Of a stretch of DNA of 64,000 nt, positions 32,347-41,110 are shown piece after piece (positions within the stretch are counted from its first letter, which is position 1; each line of letters starts with the position of its first letter). Below the pieces are notes generated by a model that searched no databases, had not been told where the DNA came from, and saw nothing but the letters and a program-made list of their open reading frames with translations. The stretch lies in contig DASUEB010000095.1 of the NCBI GenBank assembly GCA_036275295.1, forward strand, positions 1 through 64,000. The letters run 5' to 3'. This DNA comes from DASUEB01 sp036275295. GTDB taxonomy: Bacteria; Bacteroidota; Bacteroidia; Flavobacteriales_D; Luteibaculaceae. The translations under genes and the position numbers were made by a program.

Positions 32347-32964
32347 ATGAATATTTTATTACCTATTAATTACATAGGTACTTTAGATTACTGGGCACTC
32401 ATTTCGCAGGCAGAACAGGTGGTCATCGATGATTTGGAACCTTTTGTGAAGCAGACATATCGGAATCGGATGGAGGTGTTGGGTAGCAACGGTGTTCAGT
32501 CGCTTTCCATACCGGTCAAAAAAGGCGCTCAGCGAATGCGCGAACTGAGTTGTGAAACAGCCGAGACATGGCGAAGACAGCATTGGCAAGCCCTTTTATC
32601 GGCCTACAACCACGCTCCCTATTTTGATGCGTTAGCCCCTGAATTGGCTTGGTTTTACGAGGAGAAAACGGAGCATATATTTCCCTCTTTGTTGCAGCTA
32701 ATCTCGCAGTTTTGCCACCTATTACACTTATCGCAACCCGTTTTGCGATCAAACGCAGAGCAGATGCTGGACGATTCTTTCAGAGATTTTCGGGATCGAT
32801 TTAAGCCCAGCAAAAACAAACAGCTATTCCTGCAGCCAGCCTACCACCAGGTATTTTCAGATCGATTTGCGTTTGCAGCCAATTTATCCCTTATCGATCT
32901 CATTGCTAATCAGGGTCCGCGTGCCCGCGATGTGCTAAAATCAATCCAAATCAAGCCACTTTAG
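32347..32964 (+). CDS. WbqC family protein
   Basis: This 205-residue protein belongs to the WbqC-like family: PINYIGTLDYWALISQAE at the N-terminus, then a typical RNR...LSIPVKKG and HWQALLSAYNHAPYF. WbqC-like proteins occur in O-antigen clusters and as stand-alone genes near lepB in Bacteroidota; their biochemical role is not established. It follows lepB with no spacing (TAAATG). There is no signal peptide, so it is cytoplasmic. Confidence 0.9.
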   Translation: MNILLPINYIGTLDYWALISQAEQVVIDDLEPFVKQTYRNRMEVLGSNGVQSLSIPVKKGAQRMRELSCETAETWRRQHWQALLSAYNHAPYFDALAPELAWFYEEKTEHIFPSLLQLISQFCHLLHLSQPVLRSNAEQMLDDSFRDFRDRFKPSKNKQLFLQPAYHQVFSDRFAFAANLSLIDLIANQGPRARDVLKSIQIKPL

Positions 32965-32977
32965 TCGACGCGATGCT

Positions 32978-32985
32978 TACCTTTG
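32978..32985 (+). promoter_or_regulatory. -7 box before hisA
   Basis: TACCTTTG matches TAnnTTTG in the 40-bp gap between the WbqC gene and hisA, 19 bp before the hisA ATG. It suggests that hisA-hisF-hisIE can be transcribed independently of lepB. No His-rich leader peptide is present here. Confidence 0.5.
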
Positions 32986-33004
32986 GCCTCCTAATTGACT
33001 GAAA

Positions 33005-33724
33005 ATGGAAATCATACCCGCCATTGATTTGATAAATGGCAAATGCGTCAGGCTTTCTGGTGGTGACTACCGACAAATGACGGTTTATTTCGACGATCCC
33101 TTAGATGCTGCACTTTTATTTGAAGACGCGGGAATTAAAAGGGTTCACATGGTCGATTTAGAGGGCGCTAAGGAAGGATATCCTGTGCAGTTGAGAGTCT
33201 TGGAGCGAATCGCCAGCAAAACAAAACTTCACATCGACTTTGGAGGCGGGTTGAAATCCTCACAGTCGGTTTCCGATGCATTCAACGCAGGCGCGCGTTA
33301 TGTGAACATTGGCAGCGCCGCGGTCAAAACACCAGAACTTTTCGCCCAATGGTTGGATGATTTCGGCAGTCAGACCATTATTCTCGGAGCAGATTGCAAA
33401 GACAAGTTGGTTGCCATTGGGGGTTGGCTTGAGTCTACCCAGTTGGAAATCATATCCTTTCTTCGTGAGAAACTGGAGTTGGGAATTACACAGGCCTTTG
33501 TTACCGACATTAGTAAGGACGGACTTTTGAAAGGGCCTTCTTTCGAATTATACGCTGAGATTCAACAAGAACTTCCGAATTTATTTCTCATTGCCAGTGG
33601 CGGAGTGTCTTCTAAAAAAGACCTCGATCAATTGGCCGAGCAAGGGCTAGCTGCTGTGATTGTTGGCAAGGCTTTTTACGAGGGTCACATCACCATAAAA
33701 CAACTTGCGGAATATGCTCACTAA
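33005..33724 (+). CDS. hisA: ProFAR isomerase HisA
   Basis: This 239-residue TIM-barrel enzyme carries out the Amadori isomerisation of ProFAR. It shows IPAIDLINGKCVRLSGGDY with the catalytic Asp, HMVDLEGAKEG, the DFGGGLKS phosphate loop, and FVTDISKDG with the second Asp. It leads the second his block and overlaps hisF by 11 bp. Confidence 0.96.
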   Translation: MEIIPAIDLINGKCVRLSGGDYRQMTVYFDDPLDAALLFEDAGIKRVHMVDLEGAKEGYPVQLRVLERIASKTKLHIDFGGGLKSSQSVSDAFNAGARYVNIGSAAVKTPELFAQWLDDFGSQTIILGADCKDKLVAIGGWLESTQLEIISFLREKLELGITQAFVTDISKDGLLKGPSFELYAEIQQELPNLFLIASGGVSSKKDLDQLAEQGLAAVIVGKAFYEGHITIKQLAEYAH

Positions 33725-34466
33725 GCGAATCATACCTTGTTTAGACATCAAAAACGGCACCACGGTTAAGGGTGTCAATTTTGTTGGCCTGCGCGAAATG
33801 GGCGATCCGGTGGAATTGGCCAAGCGCTACAGCGACGAAGGAGCAGATGAGTTGGTATTTCTGGATATCACGGCTACCGTTGAGAATCGCGGCACAATGG
33901 TGGAGTGGGTAGGACGAGTGGCTCACGTGATCAATATTCCCTTTACCGTTGGTGGTGGAATTAGTTCAGTTGAAGATGCTAAGCGACTTTTGGATGCGGG
34001 CGCCGATAAAATATCAGTCAATAGCGCAGCTTATAAGCGACCTGAATTATTGAGCGAGCTTGAATCTCAATTCGGAAAGCAATGCGTAGTGCTTGCCATT
34101 GATACTAATTTTGAACAGGGAGACTGGTTTGTTTACCTCAGTGGCGGGCGAATAAAAACCGAAACCCGATGCATGGATTGGGCCATTCAGGGCGAAAAAT
34201 TAGGTGCGGGTGAAATTCTACTTACAAGCATGACAGCTGATGGTACCCGCGCCGGTTTTGCCCTTGATATCACGGGAAAGCTGGCTTCGACTTTGAACAT
34301 ACCGGTCATAGCCAGTGGGGGAGCCGGAACCACAGAACATTTTGTTGAGTTATTTGAAAAAACCAAGGCTGACGCAGCCCTTGCCGCGAGCATATTTCAC
34401 GAAAACACCGTACCCTTGCAAGAGGTAAAAAGCAAACTGCGTTTGCACCAAATTCCCGTTAGATGA
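33714..34466 (+). CDS. hisF: Imidazole glycerol phosphate synthase cyclase subunit HisF
   Basis: This 250-residue TIM-barrel subunit uses ammonia from HisH to form imidazole glycerol phosphate and AICAR. MLTKRIIPCLDIKNG with the catalytic Asp, GGGISSVEDAKRLL and TSMTADGTRAGF with the second Asp are present. The ATG at 33714 is chosen over an upstream TTG because the protein then begins exactly as the family does. It overlaps hisA by 11 bp and hisIE by 4. Confidence 0.96.
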   Translation: MLTKRIIPCLDIKNGTTVKGVNFVGLREMGDPVELAKRYSDEGADELVFLDITATVENRGTMVEWVGRVAHVINIPFTVGGGISSVEDAKRLLDAGADKISVNSAAYKRPELLSELESQFGKQCVVLAIDTNFEQGDWFVYLSGGRIKTETRCMDWAIQGEKLGAGEILLTSMTADGTRAGFALDITGKLASTLNIPVIASGGAGTTEHFVELFEKTKADAALAASIFHENTVPLQEVKSKLRLHQIPVR

Positions 34467-35062
34467 TGAATCCGAATTTTGATAAACAAAATGGTTTAAT
34501 ACCGGCCATAGTGCAGGATGCAGCCAGTGGCGTGGTACTCATGTTGGGGTACATGAATCAAGAGGCAATCGACCAAACGCGCAGCACTAAACAGGTGACC
34601 TTTTTCTCGAGGTCGAAAAATCGACTCTGGGTAAAGGGTGAAACTTCGGGAAACTTTCTTAATCTGGTTAGCATGCATTTAGATTGCGATCAAGATACGC
34701 TGCTGGTTAAAGCCCATCCAGTGGGCCCGGCCTGTCATACCGGCGATCCAACCTGTTTTCACGACCAAGGTCCTGAGGGATTGTTGTTTTTGGGTGAACT
34801 GGAGAAGGTAATTGAAAATCGGGCTAAACAACCTAAAGCGGGTTCATACACCAGTGATCTCCTGGCGAGAGGAATAAACAAGGTAGCTCAAAAAGTGGGC
34901 GAAGAAGCGGTTGAATTGGTGATTGAGGCCAAAGACAACGATCAGGGACTTTTTCTCGGTGAAGCAGCCGACCTCCTGTATCATTACCTGATTCTACTTC
35001 GGGCAAAAGGTGCAAGCCTGAACGATGTGGTTGAAGTGCTCCAAAAGCGCCATCGTAAGTAA
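34463..35062 (+). CDS. hisI: Bifunctional phosphoribosyl-AMP cyclohydrolase / phosphoribosyl-ATP pyrophosphatase
   Basis: This 199-residue fusion handles steps two and three. The HisI part (about 1-105) has the zinc cysteines in LDCDQD and GPACHTGDPTCF. The HisE part (about 110-199) has the EEAVELVIEAKDND acidic helix and the EAADLLYHYLILL motif. Its ATG overlaps the hisF stop (ATGA). It closes the hisA-hisF-hisIE unit. Confidence 0.96.
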   Translation: MMNPNFDKQNGLIPAIVQDAASGVVLMLGYMNQEAIDQTRSTKQVTFFSRSKNRLWVKGETSGNFLNLVSMHLDCDQDTLLVKAHPVGPACHTGDPTCFHDQGPEGLLFLGELEKVIENRAKQPKAGSYTSDLLARGINKVAQKVGEEAVELVIEAKDNDQGLFLGEAADLLYHYLILLRAKGASLNDVVEVLQKRHRK

Positions 35063-35078
35063 GCCTATCGATTTTTTG

Positions 35079-35086
35079 TATATTTG
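35079..35086 (+). promoter_or_regulatory. -7 box of the thiamine operon
   Basis: TATATTTG matches TAnnTTTG, 6 bp before the first helix of the TPP aptamer, so transcription starts right before the riboswitch. A TTG at the proper distance is not obvious. Confidence 0.6.
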
Positions 35087-35091
35087 TTGTG

Positions 35092-35163
35092 TCTTTAGGG
35101 GTGCCTGTTGGCTGAGAAATACCCTCACTACCTGATCCGGGTAATACCGGCGTAGGGAAAAGA
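35092..35163 (+). promoter_or_regulatory. TPP riboswitch (THI element)
   Basis: The conserved aptamer blocks are in order: GGGGTGCC (35098-35105), CTGAGA (35112-35117), ACCC (35121-35124), CCTGATC (35131-35137) and GTAGGGAA (35152-35159). P1 closes by TCTTT (35092-35096) with AAAGA (35159-35163). It binds thiamine pyrophosphate. No T-run hairpin follows. Instead GCTCC (35174-35178) can pair with GGAGC (35202-35206) across the ribosome site and ATG of thiS, which suggests translational control. Confidence 0.95.
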
Positions 35164-35199
35164 GTTTTGCGAGGCTCCTCTGAAGGCAATATTCTATGT

Positions 35200-35403
35200 A
35201 TGGAGCTCTACTTTAATTCCGACCTTATTTCTTTACCTGAATCTGCCACCTTGGCCGATTTGCTGCTGCAATATGCTTTGATCGAAAAGAAGGGTATCGC
35301 AGTTGCCGTGAATGGCAAGGTAATTTCCCGAACTTTTTGGCCAGATACTTATTTACAAGCTAACGACAAAATCATTGTAATACGCGCAACCCAGGGGGGT
35401 TGA
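35200..35403 (+). CDS. thiS: Sulfur carrier protein ThiS
   Basis: This is a 67-residue ubiquitin-like sulfur carrier ending in the required Gly-Gly, which ThiF adenylates before thiocarboxylate formation. The start at 35200 gives MELYFNSDLISLPESATLAD; GAAGG at 35182-35186 is a plausible ribosome site. It is the first gene of the thiamine operon. Confidence 0.93.
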   Translation: MELYFNSDLISLPESATLADLLLQYALIEKKGIAVAVNGKVISRTFWPDTYLQANDKIIVIRATQGG

Positions 35404-35409
35404 AAACCT

Positions 35410-37278
35410 ATGAAAAAAGATCAAGTTCCCAATTCATCGGTAATATCTACCGAGCCTTTTCCGTCGTCTAAGAAAATTTTTGTTCCCGGTAAACTCCATC
35501 CTATTCAAGTGGCGATGCGGGAAATCGAGTTATCAGACACGGTCGATAAATTCAATGGCAAGGTGGAGAAAAATCCATCTGTTACCGTTTACGATACCTC
35601 GGGACCGTACACCGATCCCAACTTTCAAATTGATGTAAAACGCGGTCTTCCCCGTCTGCGAGAGGAGTGGATCAAGAGCAGGGGTGATGTGGAGGAACTT
35701 ACTTCCATCAGCTCGGCTTATGGCTTGCAGCGCTTGAGTGAATCAGAATTGGATCACCTGAGGTTTGAACACCTCAAAAACCCGTTGCGCGCTTTGCCTG
35801 GCAAGAATGTTTCTCAATTGCACTATGCCAAACAAGGGATTATAACCCCTGAAATGGAGTATGTTGCCATTCGAGAGAATCAGCGAATTGACGAGATTCA
35901 ATTAGGCGATAAACTAGCCGTGCAGCACGCCGGCCAAAGCTTCGGGGCCAACACCCCCCACAGCCATATCACCCCAGAATTCGTTCGGCAGGAGATTGCG
36001 GCCGGGAGAGCTATTATTCCCAACAACATCAATCACCCAGAGTCAGAACCCATGATCATTGGGAGGAATTTTCTGGTGAAAATCAACGCCAATATTGGCA
36101 ACTCGGCTGTTAGCTCTAGCATTGAAGAGGAAGTTGAAAAAATGGTTTGGGCAACGCGATGGGGTGCTGATACTGTAATGGATTTATCGACGGGTAAAAA
36201 CATCCATGAAACGAGAGAATGGATTATCCGAAACTCACCCGTTCCCATTGGAACTGTACCCATATACCAGGCCCTGGAGAAGGTGAATGGAAAAGCAGAG
36301 GATCTTACCTGGGAGATCTTTAAAGACACACTGATAGAGCAAGCCGAGCAGGGTGTGGATTACTTTACCATCCATGCCGGTGTTCGCCTAGCGTATATTC
36401 CCCTCACGGCATCACGGGTTACCGGGATTGTGTCACGAGGGGGATCTATAATGGCTAAATGGTGTTTGGCCCACCATAAAGAAAACTTCTTGTACACGCA
36501 TTTCGAGGAGATCTGCGAAATCATGAAGGCTTATGACGTGGCGTTTTCGCTGGGCGACGGATTGCGCCCGGGATCTATTGCCGATGCAAACGATCGCGCA
36601 CAGTTTGCCGAATTGGAGACCTTAGGCGAGTTGACCAAAATAGCTTGGAAACACGATATCCAAGTGATGATTGAAGGTCCAGGTCACGTGCCTATGCACA
36701 TGATCAAAGAGAATATGGACAAACAACTCAAAGAATGTCACGAAGCGCCTTTTTATACATTGGGACCCCTCACAACAGACATTGCCCCGGGCTATGACCA
36801 CATTACATCGGCTATTGGTGCAGCCATGATAGGGTGGTTTGGCACGGCGATGTTGTGTTACGTTACTCCAAAAGAACATTTGGGTCTGCCGAACAAAAAA
36901 GACGTAAAAGATGGGGTGATCACTTACAAATTGGCAGCCCACGCAGCCGATTTAGCGAAAGGACACCCCGGAGCCCAGTATCGCGACAACGCGCTGAGCA
37001 AAGCTCGCTTTGAGTTTAGATGGCAAGACCAGTTTAATTTGTCGCTCGATCCGGTTACTGCAAGAGAATATCACGATGAAACGCTTCCGGCTGAGGGTGC
37101 AAAAATCGCCCATTTCTGCTCCATGTGCGGTCCTCATTTCTGCAGTATGAAAATCACACAAGATGTTAGGAAATACGCCGAGGAAAAGGGCATAGAGGCC
37201 AATGAGGAAGTTCTCGCTGAAGGCATGAAAGAAATGTCGGAAGAGTTCAAAAAGTCGGGCTCTGAACTGTACTTATGA
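35410..37278 (+). CDS. thiC: Phosphomethylpyrimidine synthase ThiC
   Basis: This is the 622-residue radical-SAM enzyme that rearranges AIR to HMP phosphate. The non-canonical iron-sulfur motif CSMCGPHFC (C-x2-C-x4-C) lies near residue 570. The core strings FGANTPHSHITPEFVRQEIA and GADTVMDLSTGKNIHETREW are typical. It follows thiS by 6 bp and overlaps the next gene by ATGA. Confidence 0.96.
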   Translation: MKKDQVPNSSVISTEPFPSSKKIFVPGKLHPIQVAMREIELSDTVDKFNGKVEKNPSVTVYDTSGPYTDPNFQIDVKRGLPRLREEWIKSRGDVEELTSISSAYGLQRLSESELDHLRFEHLKNPLRALPGKNVSQLHYAKQGIITPEMEYVAIRENQRIDEIQLGDKLAVQHAGQSFGANTPHSHITPEFVRQEIAAGRAIIPNNINHPESEPMIIGRNFLVKINANIGNSAVSSSIEEEVEKMVWATRWGADTVMDLSTGKNIHETREWIIRNSPVPIGTVPIYQALEKVNGKAEDLTWEIFKDTLIEQAEQGVDYFTIHAGVRLAYIPLTASRVTGIVSRGGSIMAKWCLAHHKENFLYTHFEEICEIMKAYDVAFSLGDGLRPGSIADANDRAQFAELETLGELTKIAWKHDIQVMIEGPGHVPMHMIKENMDKQLKECHEAPFYTLGPLTTDIAPGYDHITSAIGAAMIGWFGTAMLCYVTPKEHLGLPNKKDVKDGVITYKLAAHAADLAKGHPGAQYRDNALSKARFEFRWQDQFNLSLDPVTAREYHDETLPAEGAKIAHFCSMCGPHFCSMKITQDVRKYAEEKGIEANEEVLAEGMKEMSEEFKKSGSELYL

Positions 37279-37868
37279 GCGATTTCAAGGTGATAGTAAT
37301 CAGCCCGCCTAGCGAGTTTCCCCACGAATCGAGTTGGGTTAATCTGCTGTTTGAGAACGGATTAAAATATTATCACCTGCGCAAGAAGGAATGTCCCGAT
37401 TTTGACATCGCCGCCTTTTTTGCCGGAATAGACAAGCATTTTCACCATCGTATAGCTCTTCACGGTAATCCACTTTGGTTGAGCAAAGGGGATTTTGGTG
37501 GATTTCACGGGAGTCTAGATGATCAAAAACAATTAACACCCGACTTTTCCGGCCGTTTGTCATCGAACCTAAAAAACTGGAAACAGGCCGATGATCGGGA
37601 ACGGGATATGGATTACTACCTGGTGTCGCCGGTTTTCGACAGCATATCCAAACCTGGATATCGCGCAAACAACGATCTTTTGCATATTCCTCACTCGTTA
37701 AGACATCTTCCGCTTGTAGCCTTAGGGGGTGTAAATGCATTGAATACCAAGCTGGCACTGCACAGTGGATACCAAGGTGTGGCGTTACTAGGTACCATCT
37801 GGAATTCGGGCGATCCGCTGGGTGCCTTTTTAGATATCCAACAAATCTCTGTCGGAAGTCATGCCTAA
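37275..37868 (+). CDS. TenI/ThiE-like TIM-barrel protein
   Basis: This 197-residue protein belongs to the thiamine-phosphate synthase/TenI superfamily. It has LKYYHLRKKECPD, the HGNPLWLSKGDFGGFHGS region and DYYLVSPVFDSISKPGY, but it lacks the full diphosphate loop of ThiE, and a bona fide thiE follows two genes later. TenI in Bacillus is a thiazole tautomerase, which fits an operon with thiG and thiH. The name remains uncertain between TenI and a second ThiE. Confidence 0.8.
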   Translation: MSDFKVIVISPPSEFPHESSWVNLLFENGLKYYHLRKKECPDFDIAAFFAGIDKHFHHRIALHGNPLWLSKGDFGGFHGSLDDQKQLTPDFSGRLSSNLKNWKQADDRERDMDYYLVSPVFDSISKPGYRANNDLLHIPHSLRHLPLVALGGVNALNTKLALHSGYQGVALLGTIWNSGDPLGAFLDIQQISVGSHA

Positions 37869-38592
37869 AAAACGACCATTGGTATTGAGCATTGGCGGCT
37901 TCGATCCGTCGGGAGGCGCTGGGGTTTTGGCTGATATTAAAACCTTTGAGCAATGCAAAGCATTGGGAATGTCGGTTTTAACCGCTATAACCGTTCAAAC
38001 GGAGGACCATTTTGACTCGAATCAGTGGTTGTCGATCGATGAGGTAATAAAAACCTTGTCGGTATTGGGTTCCCGATATCGCTTCGAGGCGGTTAAAATA
38101 GGTGTGGTGCCTGATGTGAGCTTTCTGAATCTGCTGCTGAGTCACATACACCAAATTTGGCCCCAAACAACAGTGGTTTGGGATCCAGTTTTAAAGGCAT
38201 CTGCTGGATTCCAATTCTTTAGCGAATCGCATACGAGGGTGGATTGGTCAAAAATACATGTAATAACCCCCAATGTACCGGAATGGGAATATTTGGGCCA
38301 AGGTTCTCCCCATCCGTTTGCATCTAATCCCAAATTAAACGTGATTGAAACTGGCGGGCATGCCCAGCGCTTGGGGGTGGATACGTGGTTGCAAGCTGAC
38401 AAATCGCGCCACTATTTACCTCGTCGGCTATCAGAATGGGGCAAACACGGCAGTGGCTGTGTTTTCTCGGCTGCCCTTTGCGCATTTTTGGCTCGCGGCT
38501 TTGGCATGCATCATTCTATTCTGAAAAGCAAGCGGTATATGGAATCGTTTTTATCGTCTAATCCTACGCTATTGGGATTTCATAAACTTTAA
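37861..38592 (+). CDS. thiD: Hydroxymethylpyrimidine/phosphomethylpyrimidine kinase
   Basis: This 243-residue ribokinase-like enzyme phosphorylates HMP to HMP-PP. It has the N-terminal GGFDPSGGAGVLADIKTFE and the anion-hole/catalytic KHGSGCVFSAAL. It is a little shorter than common ThiD (about 265). It overlaps the preceding gene by 8 bp and lies 4 bp before thiE. Confidence 0.93.
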   Translation: MPKKRPLVLSIGGFDPSGGAGVLADIKTFEQCKALGMSVLTAITVQTEDHFDSNQWLSIDEVIKTLSVLGSRYRFEAVKIGVVPDVSFLNLLLSHIHQIWPQTTVVWDPVLKASAGFQFFSESHTRVDWSKIHVITPNVPEWEYLGQGSPHPFASNPKLNVIETGGHAQRLGVDTWLQADKSRHYLPRRLSEWGKHGSGCVFSAALCAFLARGFGMHHSILKSKRYMESFLSSNPTLLGFHKL

Positions 38593-38596
38593 ACTA

Positions 38597-39229
38597 ATGC
38601 TTCCGGTAATTCAGTATATTTCGCAAGGAAACAGTTACTTAGATCATTTAGAATCTATTCAAGAGTGCTTAGATGGTGGAATTCGCTGCATTCAGTTACG
38701 TGTAAAGAAAGGGAGCTTTGAGCCCGATTATTTGGAACTCATTGGCGAGGTAAAAAAGCGCTGCAGAGAGGTAGGGGCGTTGTTTATTATCAACGACCAC
38801 GTGGGTTTGGTGCGCGCGTTTGATGTCGATGGAGTTCACTTGGGGCAGGGAGACCTCAGTTACGCGGAAGCCAGGCGAATTTTAGGACCAGACAAGATTA
38901 TAGGAAGGACGGCCAATACCAAGGAACAGCTGCGCTATGAACTAGAGCAGGGTTGTGATTACATCGGATTGGGACCCTATCGCCATACCCATACCAAGAC
39001 TCATCTGGCACCCATACTGGGCATTGGGGGTTTGCTCGATGCCATGATGGATGTGCATAGGCGCTATCCTCAACTTCCGGTCTATGCCGTTGGGGGCATC
39101 GAACTGGCCGATCTAGCTGAGATTCGGAGTGCAGGCCTTGCCGGTGTGGCTGTTTCGGGCGCCCTTTTCAAAACAAAACAAACACGGCTGTGGGTTGACA
39201 CTGCCGCAAAAATATTTAGACATGAGTAA
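38597..39229 (+). CDS. thiE: Thiamine phosphate synthase
   Basis: This 210-residue TIM-barrel enzyme joins HMP-PP and thiazole phosphate. It has GIRCIQLRVKKGS, INDHVGLVRAFDVDGVHLGQ, the GRTANT loop and YIGLGPYRHTHTKTHLAPILG, all typical of ThiE. It overlaps thiG by 8 bp. Confidence 0.93.
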   Translation: MLPVIQYISQGNSYLDHLESIQECLDGGIRCIQLRVKKGSFEPDYLELIGEVKKRCREVGALFIINDHVGLVRAFDVDGVHLGQGDLSYAEARRILGPDKIIGRTANTKEQLRYELEQGCDYIGLGPYRHTHTKTHLAPILGIGGLLDAMMDVHRRYPQLPVYAVGGIELADLAEIRSAGLAGVAVSGALFKTKQTRLWVDTAAKIFRHE

Positions 39230-39998
39230 CGATCAACTTAGTTTGGGCGGGGCGTTTTTTGGCTCTCGTTTGTTCACAGGAACGGGTAAGTTTAGTTCGG
39301 TACAGGTAATGGGAGAGGCTCTGCGTGCATCGGGTACGGAGCTAACCACTGTAGCCCTTAAACGCGTTGACTTAAGCAGCGACGAAGATCAAATGCTGAA
39401 GCATATCGACACTGAAAAAGTTCGTTTATGGCCCAATACCTCTGGGGTTCGCAACGCAAAAGAGGCTGTTCTGGCCGCGCAGTTGGCTCGAGAAGCTTTG
39501 CAAACCAATTGGTTAAAGCTTGAGATACATCCCGATCCGAAGTACCTATTGCCGGATCCCATTGAAACCCTTCAGGCATGCGAAGCCTTGGCTAAATTGG
39601 GTTTTATTGTGCTGCCTTATATTCACGCTGATCCCGTTCTTTGTAAGCGATTAGAAGACGCTGGTGCCGCGGCTGTCATGCCACTAGGTGCCCCGATAGG
39701 CACCAATAAAGGTTTGCGCACCATTGATTTCCTCGAAATTATCATTGAGCAATCGCGTGTACCGGTTATTGTAGATGCCGGTATTGGCGCTCCGTCAGAT
39801 GCTTCAAAAGCCATGGAGATCGGTGCCGATGCCGTGCTAGTCAATACCGCCATTGCGGTGGCTCAAGATCCGATAGGTATGGCTAACGCATTTCGCTTGG
39901 CAGTAGAGGCGGGAAGACAAGCTTATTTGTCGAAACTCGCCCCTATTCAATCGCATGCGCAAGCAAGCAGTCCGTTTACCAAATTTTTAGACGAATGA
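39222..39998 (+). CDS. thiG: Thiazole synthase ThiG
   Basis: This 258-residue TIM-barrel enzyme builds the thiazole ring from DXP, dehydroglycine and ThiS thiocarboxylate. The catalytic Lys lies in WLKLEIHPD; PIGTNKGL and VDAGIGAPSDAS form the phosphate-binding end. The start at 39222 matches the family N-terminus; an upstream frame inside thiE is spurious. It overlaps thiH by ATGA. Confidence 0.95.
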   Translation: MSNDQLSLGGAFFGSRLFTGTGKFSSVQVMGEALRASGTELTTVALKRVDLSSDEDQMLKHIDTEKVRLWPNTSGVRNAKEAVLAAQLAREALQTNWLKLEIHPDPKYLLPDPIETLQACEALAKLGFIVLPYIHADPVLCKRLEDAGAAAVMPLGAPIGTNKGLRTIDFLEIIIEQSRVPVIVDAGIGAPSDASKAMEIGADAVLVNTAIAVAQDPIGMANAFRLAVEAGRQAYLSKLAPIQSHAQASSPFTKFLDE

Positions 39999-41107
39999 GC
40001 TCTTTCATAGAGGAATACCGACGTTGGCCATGGGAGCGGGTGGTGGATCTTATCTACCACTCAACCGAAGCCGATGTGGAACGAGCGCTTGCCAGCAAAC
40101 GCCGTTCGATGAATGATTTTGCTGCACTGGTCTCTCCGGCAGCTTCTGGTCTCTTGGAGTCTATGGCACAGTTAAGCCACCAACTGACCACCGAGCGTTT
40201 TGGGAAAACCATTCAGATGTACATTCCGCTCTATCTTTCGAATGAGTGTCAGAATATTTGCACCTATTGCGGATTTAGTCTGGATAACAAATTGCCGCGC
40301 AAAACCCTGAGTCATCCTGAATTACTCCAGGAAATAGAGGTGATTAAATTTATGGGGTATGATCATGTTTTGTTGGTAACCGGTGAAGCAAACAAAACGG
40401 TTGGAGTTGATTATTTCAAGGAAATTCTGCCCTTGGTGGATCGACATTTTTCTCAAATCGCCATGGAGGTGCAGCCGATGGATCAGAGCGATTATGAGAC
40501 TTTGATTCCGCTGGGTCTTCACACCGTATTGGTTTACCAAGAAACCTATCGAGAGGAAACCTACAAAGAGCACCATCCAAAGGGGAAAAAATCGAATTTT
40601 GAGTATCGTTTAGACACTCCCGATCGGCTAGGTAGGGCAGGTATACATAAAATTGGTTTGGGGGTGCTTTTGGGGCTGGAAGATTGGCGTGTTGATAGTT
40701 TTTATACCGCCCTCCATCTCAGGTACTTGGAAAAAACGTATTGGAAAACCAAGTTTACGTTGTCGTTTCCTCGTTTGCGACCTCATGTGGGTGGCCTTAA
40801 TCCGAAGGTTGAGATGAACGACCGGGAGCTGGTGCAGTTAATTACTTCATACCGCATATTCGATCAGGAAGCGGAATTGAGTCTTAGCACCCGCGAATCG
40901 GAGCATTTTAGAAATCACATCATTCCGCTGGGTATTACATCAATGTCGGCGGGTTCAAAAACCAACCCCGGTGGCTATAAAGTGGAGCCCCAAAGTTTGG
41001 AGCAATTTGAGATTAGCGATGAGCGTTCTCCGATGCACATAGCAGAAATAATCAAGAGCAAGGGCTATGAACCTGTATGGAAGGATTGGGATCGCGTAAT
41101 TCGATGA
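39995..41107 (+). CDS. thiH: 2-iminoacetate synthase ThiH
   Basis: This 370-residue radical-SAM enzyme cleaves tyrosine to dehydroglycine and p-cresol. The cluster motif CQNICTYCGFS (C-x3-C-x2-C) lies near residue 86. Its presence, rather than the oxidase ThiO, shows the oxygen-independent route to dehydroglycine. It is followed 3 bp later by thiF. Confidence 0.95.
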   Translation: MSSFIEEYRRWPWERVVDLIYHSTEADVERALASKRRSMNDFAALVSPAASGLLESMAQLSHQLTTERFGKTIQMYIPLYLSNECQNICTYCGFSLDNKLPRKTLSHPELLQEIEVIKFMGYDHVLLVTGEANKTVGVDYFKEILPLVDRHFSQIAMEVQPMDQSDYETLIPLGLHTVLVYQETYREETYKEHHPKGKKSNFEYRLDTPDRLGRAGIHKIGLGVLLGLEDWRVDSFYTALHLRYLEKTYWKTKFTLSFPRLRPHVGGLNPKVEMNDRELVQLITSYRIFDQEAELSLSTRESEHFRNHIIPLGITSMSAGSKTNPGGYKVEPQSLEQFEISDERSPMHIAEIIKSKGYEPVWKDWDRVIR

Positions 41108-41110
41108 TTT

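Noticed and set aside
39129..39221. Longer N-terminus for thiG within thiE
   Set aside because: The extra 31 residues are another frame of thiE and the family begins at the ATG at 39222.
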